The notes under the pieces are model-generated. The model was not told the origin of the DNA, searched no databases, and saw nothing but the letters and a program-made list of their open reading frames with translations. From the NCBI RefSeq assembly GCF_000153765.1, contig NZ_DS022295.1, forward strand, positions 1,079,460 to 1,143,459: a DNA stretch of 64,000 bases, in the 5' to 3' direction. The DNA comes from Mariprofundus ferrooxydans PV-1. Its GTDB lineage: Bacteria > Pseudomonadota > Zetaproteobacteria > Mariprofundales > Mariprofundaceae. Position 1 is the first letter of the stretch, and every line of letters begins with the position of its first letter. Of this stretch, positions 19,277-28,204 are shown one piece after another. The position numbers and the translations under genes were made by a program.

Positions 19277-20455
19277 ATGTCTGTAATCAAAATGACCGAC
19301 CTTGATCTGGCTGGCAAGCGCGTACTGATCCGCGAAGACCTGAATGTGCCGATTAAAGATGGAAAGGTAACCTCTGATGCGCGCATCCGCGCCAGCATGC
19401 CAACGATTGAGCATGCGATGAATGCCGGAGCCAAGGTAATGCTGATGTCTCATGTCGGTCGTCCAACCGAGGGTGAATTCAGCGAAGAGAACTCTCTCAA
19501 ACCGGTTGCAGATCACCTCTCTTCCCTGCTGGGTAAACCGGTACGCCTGATTCGCGACTATCTGGATGGCGGCTTTGATGTTGCCGACGGTGAAGTCGTA
19601 CTGCTTGAAAACGTCCGTTTTAATGCCGGCGAAGGCAAGAACGACGAGTCGCTGTCGAAAAAGTATGCCGCACTCTGCGACATCTACGTAATGGACGCAT
19701 TCGGCACTGCGCATCGTGCACAGGCTTCCACCCATGGCGCCGGCGTTTACGCACCGGTTGCATGTGCAGGCCCGCTGCTGGCCGGTGAGCTCGAAGCACT
19801 CGGCAAGGCACTGCACAATCCGGCCCGTCCTATGGTTGCCATCGTCGGTGGTTCCAAGGTCTCTACCAAGCTGACCGTACTGGAGTCACTCTCTACCATC
19901 GTGGATCAGCTGGTTGTCGGCGGCGGTATCGCCAACACCTTTATTGCCGCAGCAGGCAATCCTGTCGGTAAGTCTCTGTACGAAGCCGATCTGGTGGATA
20001 CATGCAAAAAGCTGACTGCCGATGCCGAAGCGCGTGGCGGCAGCATTCCTGTACCTACCGATGTGGTCTGCGCCAAGAAATTCGCACCTGATGCTGAAGC
20101 AACACTGAAAGGTGCTACTGAAGTGCTTGATGATGACATGATTTTCGATATCGGTCCGGATTCCGCAGCAGCACTGGCCGAGATCATCATGAATGCAGGT
20201 ACCATAGTCTGGAACGGCCCGGTCGGCGTATTTGAATTCGACCAGTTTGGCGAAGGCACCAAGGCTATTTCCCTGGCCATTGCCGAATCATCCGCATTTT
20301 CCATTGCGGGCGGCGGCGACACTCTGGCTGCAGTGGATAAATACGGCATTGCAGACAAAGTTTCCTATATTTCAACCGGCGGCGGCGCTTTCCTCGAGTT
20401 CCTGGAAGGCAAGAAGCTGCCAGCTGTAACCATGTTAGAGGAGCGAGCAGCTTAA
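19277..20455 (+). CDS. pgk: phosphoglycerate kinase
   Basis: This 392-residue two-domain kinase transfers phosphate between 1,3-bisphosphoglycerate and ADP, running in reverse during CO2 fixation. Typical segments are the substrate-binding [19 protein letters not shown] near the N-terminus, [30 protein letters not shown], and the nucleotide-binding end [24 protein letters not shown] lies 7 bases ahead of the ATG. Its TAA is immediately followed by the GTG start of pyk, so the two are translated in tandem. Confidence 0.97.
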   Translation: MSVIKMTDLDLAGKRVLIREDLNVPIKDGKVTSDARIRASMPTIEHAMNAGAKVMLMSHVGRPTEGEFSEENSLKPVADHLSSLLGKPVRLIRDYLDGGFDVADGEVVLLENVRFNAGEGKNDESLSKKYAALCDIYVMDAFGTAHRAQASTHGAGVYAPVACAGPLLAGELEALGKALHNPARPMVAIVGGSKVSTKLTVLESLSTIVDQLVVGGGIANTFIAAAGNPVGKSLYEADLVDTCKKLTADAEARGGSIPVPTDVVCAKKFAPDAEATLKGATEVLDDDMIFDIGPDSAAALAEIIMNAGTIVWNGPVGVFEFDQFGEGTKAISLAIAESSAFSIAGGGDTLAAVDKYGIADKVSYISTGGGAFLEFLEGKKLPAVTMLEERAA

Positions 20456-21916
20456 GTGAGTAAAATTATTCGTAGAACCAAAATTGTAGCAACACTGGGT
20501 CCGGCCTCGGAATCTCCTGCGGTACTGGATCGATTAATCAAAGCAGGCGTCAATGTCGTACGCCTGAACTTTTCCCACGGTACACCGGAAGAGCACCGTC
20601 AGCGGGCAGAAAGTGTGCGCGCTGCAGCCAAAAATAACGGCGTCGTTGTAGGTATTCTGGCTGACATGCAGGGCCCGAAAATCCGCGTTGGCAAATTCAT
20701 CACCGGCAAAACCGAACTGGTTCCCGGTCAGAAGTTCATTATTGATGCAGAAATGGATCTGGATGCCGGCAACGACGAGCGCGTCGGTATCACCTATAAG
20801 GAATTGATTGATGATGTTAAACCGGGCGACCGGCTACTGCTCAATGACGGTTTGATTGTCATGGATGCGGATAGTGTCGTTGGACAGGAAATTCACTGCA
20901 CGGTAATTCTCGGTGGTGAACTCTCCAATAACAAGGGTATCAACAAAGCAGGCGGCGGACTCTCTGCCGCAGCCCTGACCGAGAAGGATAAGGAAGACAT
21001 CATTACCGCCTGCTCTATCGGCGTCGATTATATCGCCATCTCCTTCCCTCGCCATGGTGCGGATATGGACTATGCCCGCTCGCTGGTTCGCGCTGCAGGT
21101 GGCCATGCCGGTCTGGTGGCCAAGGTTGAACGTGCTGAAGCGGTTGAAGATGAAAATCTGAAATCTATTATGGAATCATCCGATGCAGTCATGGTTGCCC
21201 GTGGCGATCTCGGTGTGGAAGTCGGCGATGCCGCTGTACCGCCTATTCAGAAAAAGATGCTGCGTATGGCGCCCAAGTACAACTGTCCGGTGATCGTGGC
21301 TACGCAGATGATGGAGTCAATGTGCAGCAACCCCATCCCGACGCGTGCTGAAGTAAATGACGTAGCCAATGCCGTTCTCGACGGCACTGATGCTGTCATG
21401 CTTTCCGGCGAATCTGCAGCCGGCAAATACCCGGTGGAAGCAGTGGAAGCGATGCATCGCACCTGTATCGAGACGGAAAAGCAGCGCGTACTGCCTTCAT
21501 CGGCAACCCGCGATCCGCGTTTCCCTCCTCACTCGGTTGATGAATGCATTGCCCGTCAGGCGATGGAAACAGCTCACTCCATGCCGATCCGTGCGATTGC
21601 CGCATTCACCGACACCGGTAACACAGTGCTCTATATGTCCCGTCACCTGGGTGATGTGCCGATCTATGCACTGACACCAAAGCAGTCAACACTGGGTCGG
21701 GTAACGCTGTTCCGCAATGTCACCCCGTTGTGCATGCCGGTGGATTACGGACCAACTGAAGCACCGCAGGCTACCATTGACGTAAAACAGATGATGCTCG
21801 AAAAGGGTATTGTGAACGAAGAGGACCTGATCATCATGACCTTCGGTACGCCGATGGGCCATTCGGGCGGCACCAATGCGTTAAAGATCATTCGTATCGG
21901 GGATAACCTCAGTTAA
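20456..21916 (+). CDS. pyk: pyruvate kinase
   Basis: This 486-residue enzyme makes pyruvate and ATP from phosphoenolpyruvate. Visible are RRTKIVATLGPAS at the N-terminus, RLNFSHGT, the barrel segment VMVARGDLGVEVG, and the signature region IVATQMMESM. The C-terminal allosteric domain follows, ending FGTPMGHSGGTNALKI. It begins with GTG directly after the pgk stop codon; the ribosome-binding site GAGGAGCGAG lies inside the end of pgk. Its inclusion among CO2-fixation genes gives an exit from the cycle to pyruvate. Confidence 0.96.
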   Translation: MSKIIRRTKIVATLGPASESPAVLDRLIKAGVNVVRLNFSHGTPEEHRQRAESVRAAAKNNGVVVGILADMQGPKIRVGKFITGKTELVPGQKFIIDAEMDLDAGNDERVGITYKELIDDVKPGDRLLLNDGLIVMDADSVVGQEIHCTVILGGELSNNKGINKAGGGLSAAALTEKDKEDIITACSIGVDYIAISFPRHGADMDYARSLVRAAGGHAGLVAKVERAEAVEDENLKSIMESSDAVMVARGDLGVEVGDAAVPPIQKKMLRMAPKYNCPVIVATQMMESMCSNPIPTRAEVNDVANAVLDGTDAVMLSGESAAGKYPVEAVEAMHRTCIETEKQRVLPSSATRDPRFPPHSVDECIARQAMETAHSMPIRAIAAFTDTGNTVLYMSRHLGDVPIYALTPKQSTLGRVTLFRNVTPLCMPVDYGPTEAPQATIDVKQMMLEKGIVNEEDLIIMTFGTPMGHSGGTNALKIIRIGDNLS

Positions 21917-21967
21917 TTTGAGGTTGAAAACTCAGGCTCGAAAGAGCCAACTATCGGACGAAAGTCC
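21905..21967 (+). promoter_or_regulatory. three consecutive hairpins between pyk and fba
   Basis: Stem 1 is AACCTCA/TGAGGTT with a 7-base loop and overlaps the pyk stop. Stem 2 is GGCTC-GAAA-GAGCC at 21935-21948. Stem 3 is GGAC-GAAA-GTCC at 21956-21967. Stems 2 and 3 both carry GAAA (GNRA) tetraloops. No T-tract follows. They may serve mRNA processing, stability or ligand sensing before the fba ribosome-binding site; no known riboswitch class is matched. Confidence 0.5.
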
Positions 21968-21991
21968 TTTAAAATCTCAAGGAGGAAGGAA

Positions 21992-23029
21992 ATGGCACTC
22001 ATTTCATTGCGACAACTACTGGATCATGCAGCTGAAAACAGCTACGGCATGCCAGCATTCAATGTAAACAATATGGAGCAGGTGCATGCAATCATGCAGG
22101 CTGCTGATGAAACCGATTCTCCGGTCATCATGCAGGGTTCTGCCGGTGCTCGCGGTTATGCCGGTGAGGCATTCCTGCGCCACCTGATCGCAGCTGCGGT
22201 TGAGCAGTATCCGCATATCCCTGTGGTAATGCATCAGGATCACGGTTCAGAGCCTGCAGTATGCCTGCGCTCTATCCAGTCCGGTTTTTCTTCCGTCATG
22301 ATGGACGGCTCGCTGATGGCTGATGCCAAGACACCTGCTACTTACGAGTACAATGTTGAAGTTACCAAAAAAGTGGTGGAGATGGCTCACGCCGGCGGCG
22401 TATCCGTTGAAGGCGAGCTGGGCTGCCTGGGTTCTCTGGAAACCGGCATGATGGGCGAGGAAGACGGCCACGGTGCGGAAGGCAAGCTGGATATGGACAT
22501 GCTGCTGACCGGCGTGGACGAAGCCGCTGACTTTGTAGAGAAAACCGGCTGTGACGCACTGGCGATTGCCATCGGCACCTCTCACGGCGCTTACAAATTC
22601 ACCAAGCCACCGACAGGCGCAGTACTGCGTATTGATCGCATTCGTGAGATCCATGCCAAACTGCCAAACACCCATCTGGTCATGCACGGTTCTTCATCCG
22701 TACCTCAGGACTGGCTGGCTATCATCAATGAGTACGGCGGCGACATGGGCGAAACCTACGGCGTACCTGTTGAAGAGATCGTTGAAGGCATCAAGTCCGG
22801 CGTACGCAAGGTAAACATCGATACCGACCTGCGCATGGCCTCTACCGGTGCAGTTCGCAAGTTCCTGGTTGAAAATCCATCGAACTTCGACCCGCGCAAG
22901 TTCCTCAAGGCTTCCACCGCAGCCATGCAGGGTATCTGCAAGGCTCGCTTCGAAGCATTCGGTTCTGCCGGCAATGCTTCCAAGATCAAGCCACGCTCTC
23001 TGGAGAGCATGATCAGCTACTACAGCTAA
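21992..23029 (+). CDS. fba: class II fructose-bisphosphate aldolase
   Basis: This 345-residue zinc-dependent aldolase, of the CbbA-like subtype, condenses the triose phosphates to fructose 1,6-bisphosphate and probably also makes sedoheptulose 1,7-bisphosphate. HQDHG (81-85) holds the catalytic Asp83 and zinc ligand His84. [17 protein letters not shown] and VMHGSSSV carry the other metal and phosphate-binding residues, and NIDTDLRMA the K+/phosphate site. GGAGGAAGGA precedes the ATG. It is the last gene of the carbon block and is followed by a strong terminator. Confidence 0.96.
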   Translation: MALISLRQLLDHAAENSYGMPAFNVNNMEQVHAIMQAADETDSPVIMQGSAGARGYAGEAFLRHLIAAAVEQYPHIPVVMHQDHGSEPAVCLRSIQSGFSSVMMDGSLMADAKTPATYEYNVEVTKKVVEMAHAGGVSVEGELGCLGSLETGMMGEEDGHGAEGKLDMDMLLTGVDEAADFVEKTGCDALAIAIGTSHGAYKFTKPPTGAVLRIDRIREIHAKLPNTHLVMHGSSSVPQDWLAIINEYGGDMGETYGVPVEEIVEGIKSGVRKVNIDTDLRMASTGAVRKFLVENPSNFDPRKFLKASTAAMQGICKARFEAFGSAGNASKIKPRSLESMISYYS

Positions 23030-23051
23030 TTAAGTAGTATCACGTCACAAC

Positions 23052-23086
23052 AAAAAAGGCGGGCTCGTGAGAGTCCGCCTTTTTTA
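23052..23086 (+). terminator. terminator of the carbon block after fba
   Basis: AAAAAAGGCGG(G)CT and AG(T)CCGCCTTTTTT pair around CGTGAG, ending in a T-tract. The near-symmetric A and T runs could make it work in both directions. Confidence 0.9.
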
Positions 23087-23211
23087 TTTCGCATAGCTTT
23101 GCGAGGAAATATCTGAAAAACCACAATCGGCGCATCGGTTATCCGCCTTTATTTTTATAAACTCCCCTTCTATACTCTAAACCTTGACTGATGGATCAGC
23201 AGTGGGGGCCT

Positions 23212-25473
23212 ATGCATCAACTGCACCATACATTGAAACGGGATCTGACAAATACCCTACTGATTTGGAGTACGGCCTTCTTTGCCCTGCTGGTTGTCGG
23301 GTTTCTGTTTTCATTTCACCAGATCGAGCACTATATGCTGGGGCTGGTGGCCGATCACCGGCTCAGCTATCAAACCAGAGAATTCGCCAAACATCTGGAC
23401 CAGCAGGATAATCGCACCATCCAGCAGGAAGGCGATACGCTCGCTCAGGGTGATATCATTTCAGCCATTCTGATGGTTGATGCCAGCGGTGAACTGCTGC
23501 ACCTCTCTATGAATAAAAACAGCATTCCTGCCCTGGTCCTGACCCAACCGGTCAACATGGAGAGCCTGCAGAAACAGGTGAAAAACCATGGGCATTTGCA
23601 TCTGTTCAAGCGGAAAATTCCGGGCCATCATGCCACACTCGCTCTGATCATGGATGATCGACCGATTGAAATCGCCCTCTTCTCGGCTACGACATGGACC
23701 GCCCTGCTACTACTTGCTCTGGTCCTGATATCCATCAAGGCACTGCATATCTCGCTCAGACGCAGCCTTGTCATACCCGTTGAAAAATTGCGTCATGCCA
23801 TCAACGATGGACAGATGGATCAACAGGCTATCATGGCCCTGGAGCAGACACTCCCCGATGAAGCCTCGGAAATTCTTGATATTTTTGATCATTTAAAGCA
23901 TGCCCATACAGATATGCGCGCTCAAATCACAACGATGGTGGCTACCATGCCCAGCTGTTTCTGGTGCTCGAATGATGGCAAAACCTATACGGGCGCATCT
24001 GACAGAACTGTCGATATCCTTAGAGTTCCATCGTCGGAATTAATGGGTCATCCACTATGGGCGTGGACCGGCAACCAGGAACAGATTGCGGTTAATCACA
24101 GGCTGCTGCAACAAGGTATTGCGAAAAAACGTACACGACTCGATTTTGCCTATCAGGTCACCAGCGACGGAGACACACGCTGGTTCGGTGAAAACATCAC
24201 AATCTGTTACGATAAACAGGATCAGCCGAGTGTCATCTACGGCATTATCAATGACATCAGCAAACGCAAAAACAGTCAACAACAACAGGCTGAAGCGCTT
24301 GAGGAACAGCATCGCCTGCAGGCCACATCCACGCTGGTCGGCGGTATAGCACATGAATTCAACAATGCGCTGGCAGGCATGAACGGTAACCTGTTTCTGA
24401 TCAGGCAGGCTGTCACCGATGAGCAAGCTCTGGTCCGGATCAACCGCATTGAGCAGTTGATTAATCGCTCAGCAACCATGATTGAGCGCATGCTCGCTTT
24501 CTCCAGGCAGTGCAGCACACACCCATCATCCATTGATTTGATCGAATTTCTGGAAAGCTTCCGCATAAGCGTATTGCCCGCCTTGCCTGAAACACTCCGT
24601 TTTGAACTGCATCTGGATGCCATCAGGAAACGTCAGAGATCAGAGCGGCCGCTTATTCTGGCCGATATGCAAAAATTGCAGGAGGTCCTGTTTCAGTTAA
24701 TCGACAATGCACGTCTGGCCACCAGGCACGCCATCGCACCGCGTATTGATGTGGCGCTGGAATATATGGTGGCGAATGATGATTTCCTGCGCCATCACGC
24801 CGGTCTCTCATCCAGAGAGCTGCTTCACCTGACTATTGAAGATAATGGCAACGGCATTCCCGACGAGATCAAAAGGCGGGTATTCGAGCCCTTTTTCACC
24901 ACCCGCGAAATCGGAGAGGGAACCGGCCTGGGCCTCTCCATGGCACATGGCTATATCCATCAGATTGGTGGCGACATTGACTTTGACAGTCACACCGGTA
25001 TCGGCACAACCTTTCATATCTACCTGCCTGCAATCATTAATCACTCAGACGTATCGCCTTCGGACAGCACAATATTGCGCGGCCATAACGAAACCATTCT
25101 GGTCGTCGATGACGATAAAATGGTACGGGAGTCCACCTGCTCTATTCTCGAGCGCATGGGTTATCAACCTGTTCCGGCCAAAAACGGCGAACAGGCTGTA
25201 GAAATATTCACCCGGAGACAGGCTGAAATCAGGCTGGTATTCATGGATATCCTGATGCCCGGCATCAATGGCATTGAAGCCACTCGCCGTATCCGCAAAC
25301 TCTCACCGGATATGCCTGTCATTTTTCTGACCGGCTATGATCGTACCCAGCCACTGGAGCCGGAGGTCTATGCCGAGAATACCGAGCTGATCAACAAACC
25401 GTTCCGTATATCCATGCTCAGTGACTCTATTCAGCAGGCTCTCGCAGGAAATCTGGGAAAATCGCAGGAGTGA
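23212..25473 (+). CDS. hybrid sensor histidine kinase/response regulator
   Basis: About 753 residues long. The layout in order is a transmembrane helix near residues 15-40, a periplasmic region of about 125 residues, a second helix near 165-187, and a HAMP/coiled linker. A PAS-like domain follows (about 240-365, with FWCSNDGKTYTGAS). The HisKA has the phospho-acceptor His381 in GGIAHEFNNAL. The HATPase has EDNGNGIPDE and GEGTGLGLSMAHGYIHQIGG. A C-terminal receiver has phospho-Asp679 in VFMDILMPG. The ATG at 23212 has GGGGG close by; an in-frame ATG at 23191 has none. It probably passes phosphate to a separate phosphotransfer protein. The signal and target are unknown. Confidence 0.9.
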   Translation: MHQLHHTLKRDLTNTLLIWSTAFFALLVVGFLFSFHQIEHYMLGLVADHRLSYQTREFAKHLDQQDNRTIQQEGDTLAQGDIISAILMVDASGELLHLSMNKNSIPALVLTQPVNMESLQKQVKNHGHLHLFKRKIPGHHATLALIMDDRPIEIALFSATTWTALLLLALVLISIKALHISLRRSLVIPVEKLRHAINDGQMDQQAIMALEQTLPDEASEILDIFDHLKHAHTDMRAQITTMVATMPSCFWCSNDGKTYTGASDRTVDILRVPSSELMGHPLWAWTGNQEQIAVNHRLLQQGIAKKRTRLDFAYQVTSDGDTRWFGENITICYDKQDQPSVIYGIINDISKRKNSQQQQAEALEEQHRLQATSTLVGGIAHEFNNALAGMNGNLFLIRQAVTDEQALVRINRIEQLINRSATMIERMLAFSRQCSTHPSSIDLIEFLESFRISVLPALPETLRFELHLDAIRKRQRSERPLILADMQKLQEVLFQLIDNARLATRHAIAPRIDVALEYMVANDDFLRHHAGLSSRELLHLTIEDNGNGIPDEIKRRVFEPFFTTREIGEGTGLGLSMAHGYIHQIGGDIDFDSHTGIGTTFHIYLPAIINHSDVSPSDSTILRGHNETILVVDDDKMVRESTCSILERMGYQPVPAKNGEQAVEIFTRRQAEIRLVFMDILMPGINGIEATRRIRKLSPDMPVIFLTGYDRTQPLEPEVYAENTELINKPFRISMLSDSIQQALAGNLGKSQE

Positions 25474-25566
25474 TCCTCTATTCATTGCCTGCAAATATTG
25501 ATTCTGGCAAAAGAATTGCTGGCTATTTCCAGATGAGTGTAATCATACAGAAAAGCCGAAACCACC

Positions 25567-27258
25567 ATGCCTGAACAGCGGGTCGACAGCATCGCCAGAA
25601 GCGAGGCTACCGGCTGGTCAACGGCTGGCCCCTCCAGAAATGCAGCCGCTCCGCTACGTATTCTGACCGGCCAGCCCGGCAATCTGCCAACAGGTGAAGT
25701 CATCACCGCGATGGTCAGCAAAGCCAGGAACAATGGATTCAAGGTGACCCTTAATGGCGAAACATTTACACTCAAAGGATTGCCTGCCTCACTGATTGGC
25801 AAACAGGTGGATTTTATTGCCCAGCACAGCAAGAGCGGCGGAAAAACCATTACACAACTATTCCGGGCCGGCATCGGTCGAAAAGCTGCAGGTACCCATC
25901 TGGCTATCCGCTCACCTCTGCCTGAGGCGCTGCAAACCGGCAATCGGGTTTCAGCTCGTGTCGAAGTGATTCGGGCAGGACAAATGCAGCTGCGCATCGC
26001 AGGCGGAGCGGCACATAACCATCCCCTTATCACCACAACGACTGCAAACGTGAAGACAGGACAGATGCTCAACGGGGTATTGCAGCATGTCGACGGCAAG
26101 CCGGCATTACTGCTGTCCCGGCCGCAGGTGCGATCGGAATCCCATGTTTCACTGCCCGATCAAGCTCCCCGCTTAACGCCGGCAACCAGTAGCGAGAACT
26201 TCAATCTGGCCAACACGCGTCCGGGTACAACCACACTCGCCATCGTTGAAAAAACATTGGGCAATGGCCGTGCTCAACTCAGTCTGCAGGGCAACCACAT
26301 TGAGACTCCTGCCCCGCCATCTGTTGCAGCCGGTGACGGGCTGATCATCAGGGTGGGTGACAAGCCGACCTCCCTGGAAGTCTTGTCAGTCCACCAGAAT
26401 GTCATCGGCAAGGCACACGCCCTGTTACGTCAACAGGCAGCCAGTAACATGCCGCTAACCGAAACCCTGACCGCTATCCGCAACCTGCTCGCCCCGTTAC
26501 CCGCCGAATCGCTGCACACAATCCCGGTTCTGTCACAGCTGCAGAACTGGCTGAGCAGTGTGACCGTCGATCACGATACATCCTTAAATGGTGAGCGCCT
26601 GTCCAACATGATACAACACTCCGGCCAACTGCTGGAGCACAAGTTACGCAACCTGCTACACTCAGGCGCCAGCCCCGCAGCTACCCTGCACGATCTCAAA
26701 AGCATTATGCTGTCGATGGCTTCCGGCGAGGCGAAAATCAGCAACATGCATCATTTGACACAGCTGCTCAGCGAGTTGGGACACAGCGCTTCATCCCGTA
26801 TTGAATCCACACAGGCGCTGAATGTGCTGACCCATGCACAACATGCCGATGCCACGCGCATTGAACTGCCGATGCTCGTCAATCAGCAGATGGTTAATGT
26901 TCAGCTATCGCTTGAACAGCATAGTCACTCCGGGAATGAGACCAGTGGTGGACAGGGTGAACAGGCACCCTGCAAGGTACTGATCGCACTGGAGATGAGC
27001 GGACTGGGCAAGTTGCGCGTGGATGCCAGCATCTCGGAGATGTCCGTGCATGCCCGCATTCATCATACCAGCCATGAAGCAAGGTCGCTGATGCAGTCGC
27101 ACATTGAACGACTGGAAAGCCGGCTGCTGAATCTCGGCTTTAAAGAGGTATACCTGCTGGCCACCCCGGCCCAGCCTGAGCAGCAGGTCCAGGAGCGTTT
27201 TGAACAGCTGGAGCAGGCAAAACCTGCATCATCCACCCTGCTGGATATCCGGATATGA
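25567..27258 (+). CDS. FliK-like flagellar hook-length control protein
   Basis: The 563-residue protein has a low-complexity, Thr/Ala/Gln-rich N-terminal three quarters. The C-terminal domain (about 470-545) follows the pattern of Flg_hook: LGKLRVDASISEMSVHARI followed by a helix ending RLESRLLNLGF. FliK-type proteins measure hook or needle length and switch export specificity through FlhB. Its final ATGA overlaps the start of the next gene, which encodes an FlhB-tail homologue, so the pair is coupled and functionally consistent. No other flagellar gene is in the window. The start at 25567 is the first ATG; its ribosome-binding site is poor. Confidence 0.7.
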   Translation: MPEQRVDSIARSEATGWSTAGPSRNAAAPLRILTGQPGNLPTGEVITAMVSKARNNGFKVTLNGETFTLKGLPASLIGKQVDFIAQHSKSGGKTITQLFRAGIGRKAAGTHLAIRSPLPEALQTGNRVSARVEVIRAGQMQLRIAGGAAHNHPLITTTTANVKTGQMLNGVLQHVDGKPALLLSRPQVRSESHVSLPDQAPRLTPATSSENFNLANTRPGTTTLAIVEKTLGNGRAQLSLQGNHIETPAPPSVAAGDGLIIRVGDKPTSLEVLSVHQNVIGKAHALLRQQAASNMPLTETLTAIRNLLAPLPAESLHTIPVLSQLQNWLSSVTVDHDTSLNGERLSNMIQHSGQLLEHKLRNLLHSGASPAATLHDLKSIMLSMASGEAKISNMHHLTQLLSELGHSASSRIESTQALNVLTHAQHADATRIELPMLVNQQMVNVQLSLEQHSHSGNETSGGQGEQAPCKVLIALEMSGLGKLRVDASISEMSVHARIHHTSHEARSLMQSHIERLESRLLNLGFKEVYLLATPAQPEQQVQERFEQLEQAKPASSTLLDIRI

Positions 27259-27542
27259 GCGAGCGCAAGCATCAGGCTATCGCCCTGAACTGGGATCCCT
27301 ATCTGGATGCAGCACCAAAAATAACAGCCAAGGGCAGCGGTCAGCTGGCCGATGAAATCATTCGGCTGGCTCGTGAAAACAATATCCCGATCAGGGAGGA
27401 CAGGGATCTGGTACAGATATTCTCGCAACTGGATATCGGAGCTTCCGTTCCGCCGGAAGTACACACGGCTATTGCAGAGATTCTGGCCTTCATCTACTGG
27501 ACCAATCAGCAATACACCGACATTTTCGATGCCGACAAGTAA
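27255..27542 (+). CDS. FlhB C-terminal domain homologue
   Basis: The 95-residue soluble protein resembles only the cytoplasmic tail of the FlhB/YscU export switch. The shared features are AIALNWDPYLDAAPKITAKG, then AxExIxxARENxIPIREDRDLVQIF, and the ending EVHTAIAEILAFIYWTN. The autocleavage NPTH motif of full FlhB is absent. Stand-alone FlhB tails are known to assist or replace the FlhB tail. It overlaps the FliK-like gene by four bases (ATGA), so the two are surely co-translated. Confidence 0.8.
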   Translation: MSERKHQAIALNWDPYLDAAPKITAKGSGQLADEIIRLARENNIPIREDRDLVQIFSQLDIGASVPPEVHTAIAEILAFIYWTNQQYTDIFDADK

Positions 27543-27684
27543 ACCTGTCTCCTTATTCCGCATCCACTGTGGCAACAAAGGCTGCCGGACGACAAAAACA
27601 GATGCAAAAGAGAAACGGCGCGTGCTATGCTCAGGGTATGGATCGGCCTGGTACTACACTATTTTGCTATTCAGGGAGTGAATC

Positions 27685-28134
27685 ATGAAAGTTTCAGAAG
27701 TAATGTCACACGGCAGTCTGAGTTGTAAAGCTGACGATACATTGCATGATGCTGCACAAAAAATGGTCATGCGCCGCTGCGGTTCCCTGCCGGTTGTCGA
27801 CGACAATGACAGCACCAAACTGGTGGGCGTTATTACCATCCGCGATACGATGTTGCCTCTTTACCCCAACTTCGGCGAATATATCCATGATGCAAAAACC
27901 GCCCGCGATTTCGAAGATATGGAAGAGAACTACAAGCGCGTCATGCGCATGAAAGTGCGCGATGTGATGACACCAAATCCGATGAGCGTCGATTCAGAGA
28001 TGCCGGTATTGAAAGCTGCATCCTTCATGGGACTGAAAAACCTCCGCCGCATGCCTGTCGTTGACGATGGCAAGTTGATCGGCATGGTCAGTATCGGTGA
28101 TATCAACAGGGGTATGTTTATCAAGCTGGGTTAA
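27685..28134 (+). CDS. tandem CBS-domain protein
   Basis: This 149-residue protein consists of two CBS motifs. The first runs from VSEVMSHGSLSC to LVGVITIRDTMLPLY and the second from VRDVMTPNPMSVD to LIGMVSIGDINRGMF. CBS pairs bind adenosine nucleotides or related ligands and usually regulate a partner. Here no enzymatic domain is fused, so the protein is a free-standing sensor of unknown partner. AGGGAG precedes the ATG. A strong stem without a T-tract follows at 28163-28185. Confidence 0.88.
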   Translation: MKVSEVMSHGSLSCKADDTLHDAAQKMVMRRCGSLPVVDDNDSTKLVGVITIRDTMLPLYPNFGEYIHDAKTARDFEDMEENYKRVMRMKVRDVMTPNPMSVDSEMPVLKAASFMGLKNLRRMPVVDDGKLIGMVSIGDINRGMFIKLG

Positions 28135-28162
28135 AACAGACATGGATGACTTACTACAAGCA

Positions 28163-28185
28163 GGCTCCGGCATCATGCCGGAGCC
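28163..28185 (+). terminator. possible terminator stem after the CBS gene
   Basis: A perfect nine-base stem GGCTCCGGC/GCCGGAGCC has an ATCAT loop. It is followed by TCTCC rather than a T-run, so intrinsic termination is uncertain; it could instead protect an mRNA end. Confidence 0.45.
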
Positions 28186-28204
28186 TCTCCTTGCCTAAAA
28201 CGCC

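Noticed and set aside
21935..21967. Mini-ykkC riboswitch ahead of fba
   Set aside because: The twin hairpins have GAAA loops rather than ACGR, and the gene has no link to guanidine.
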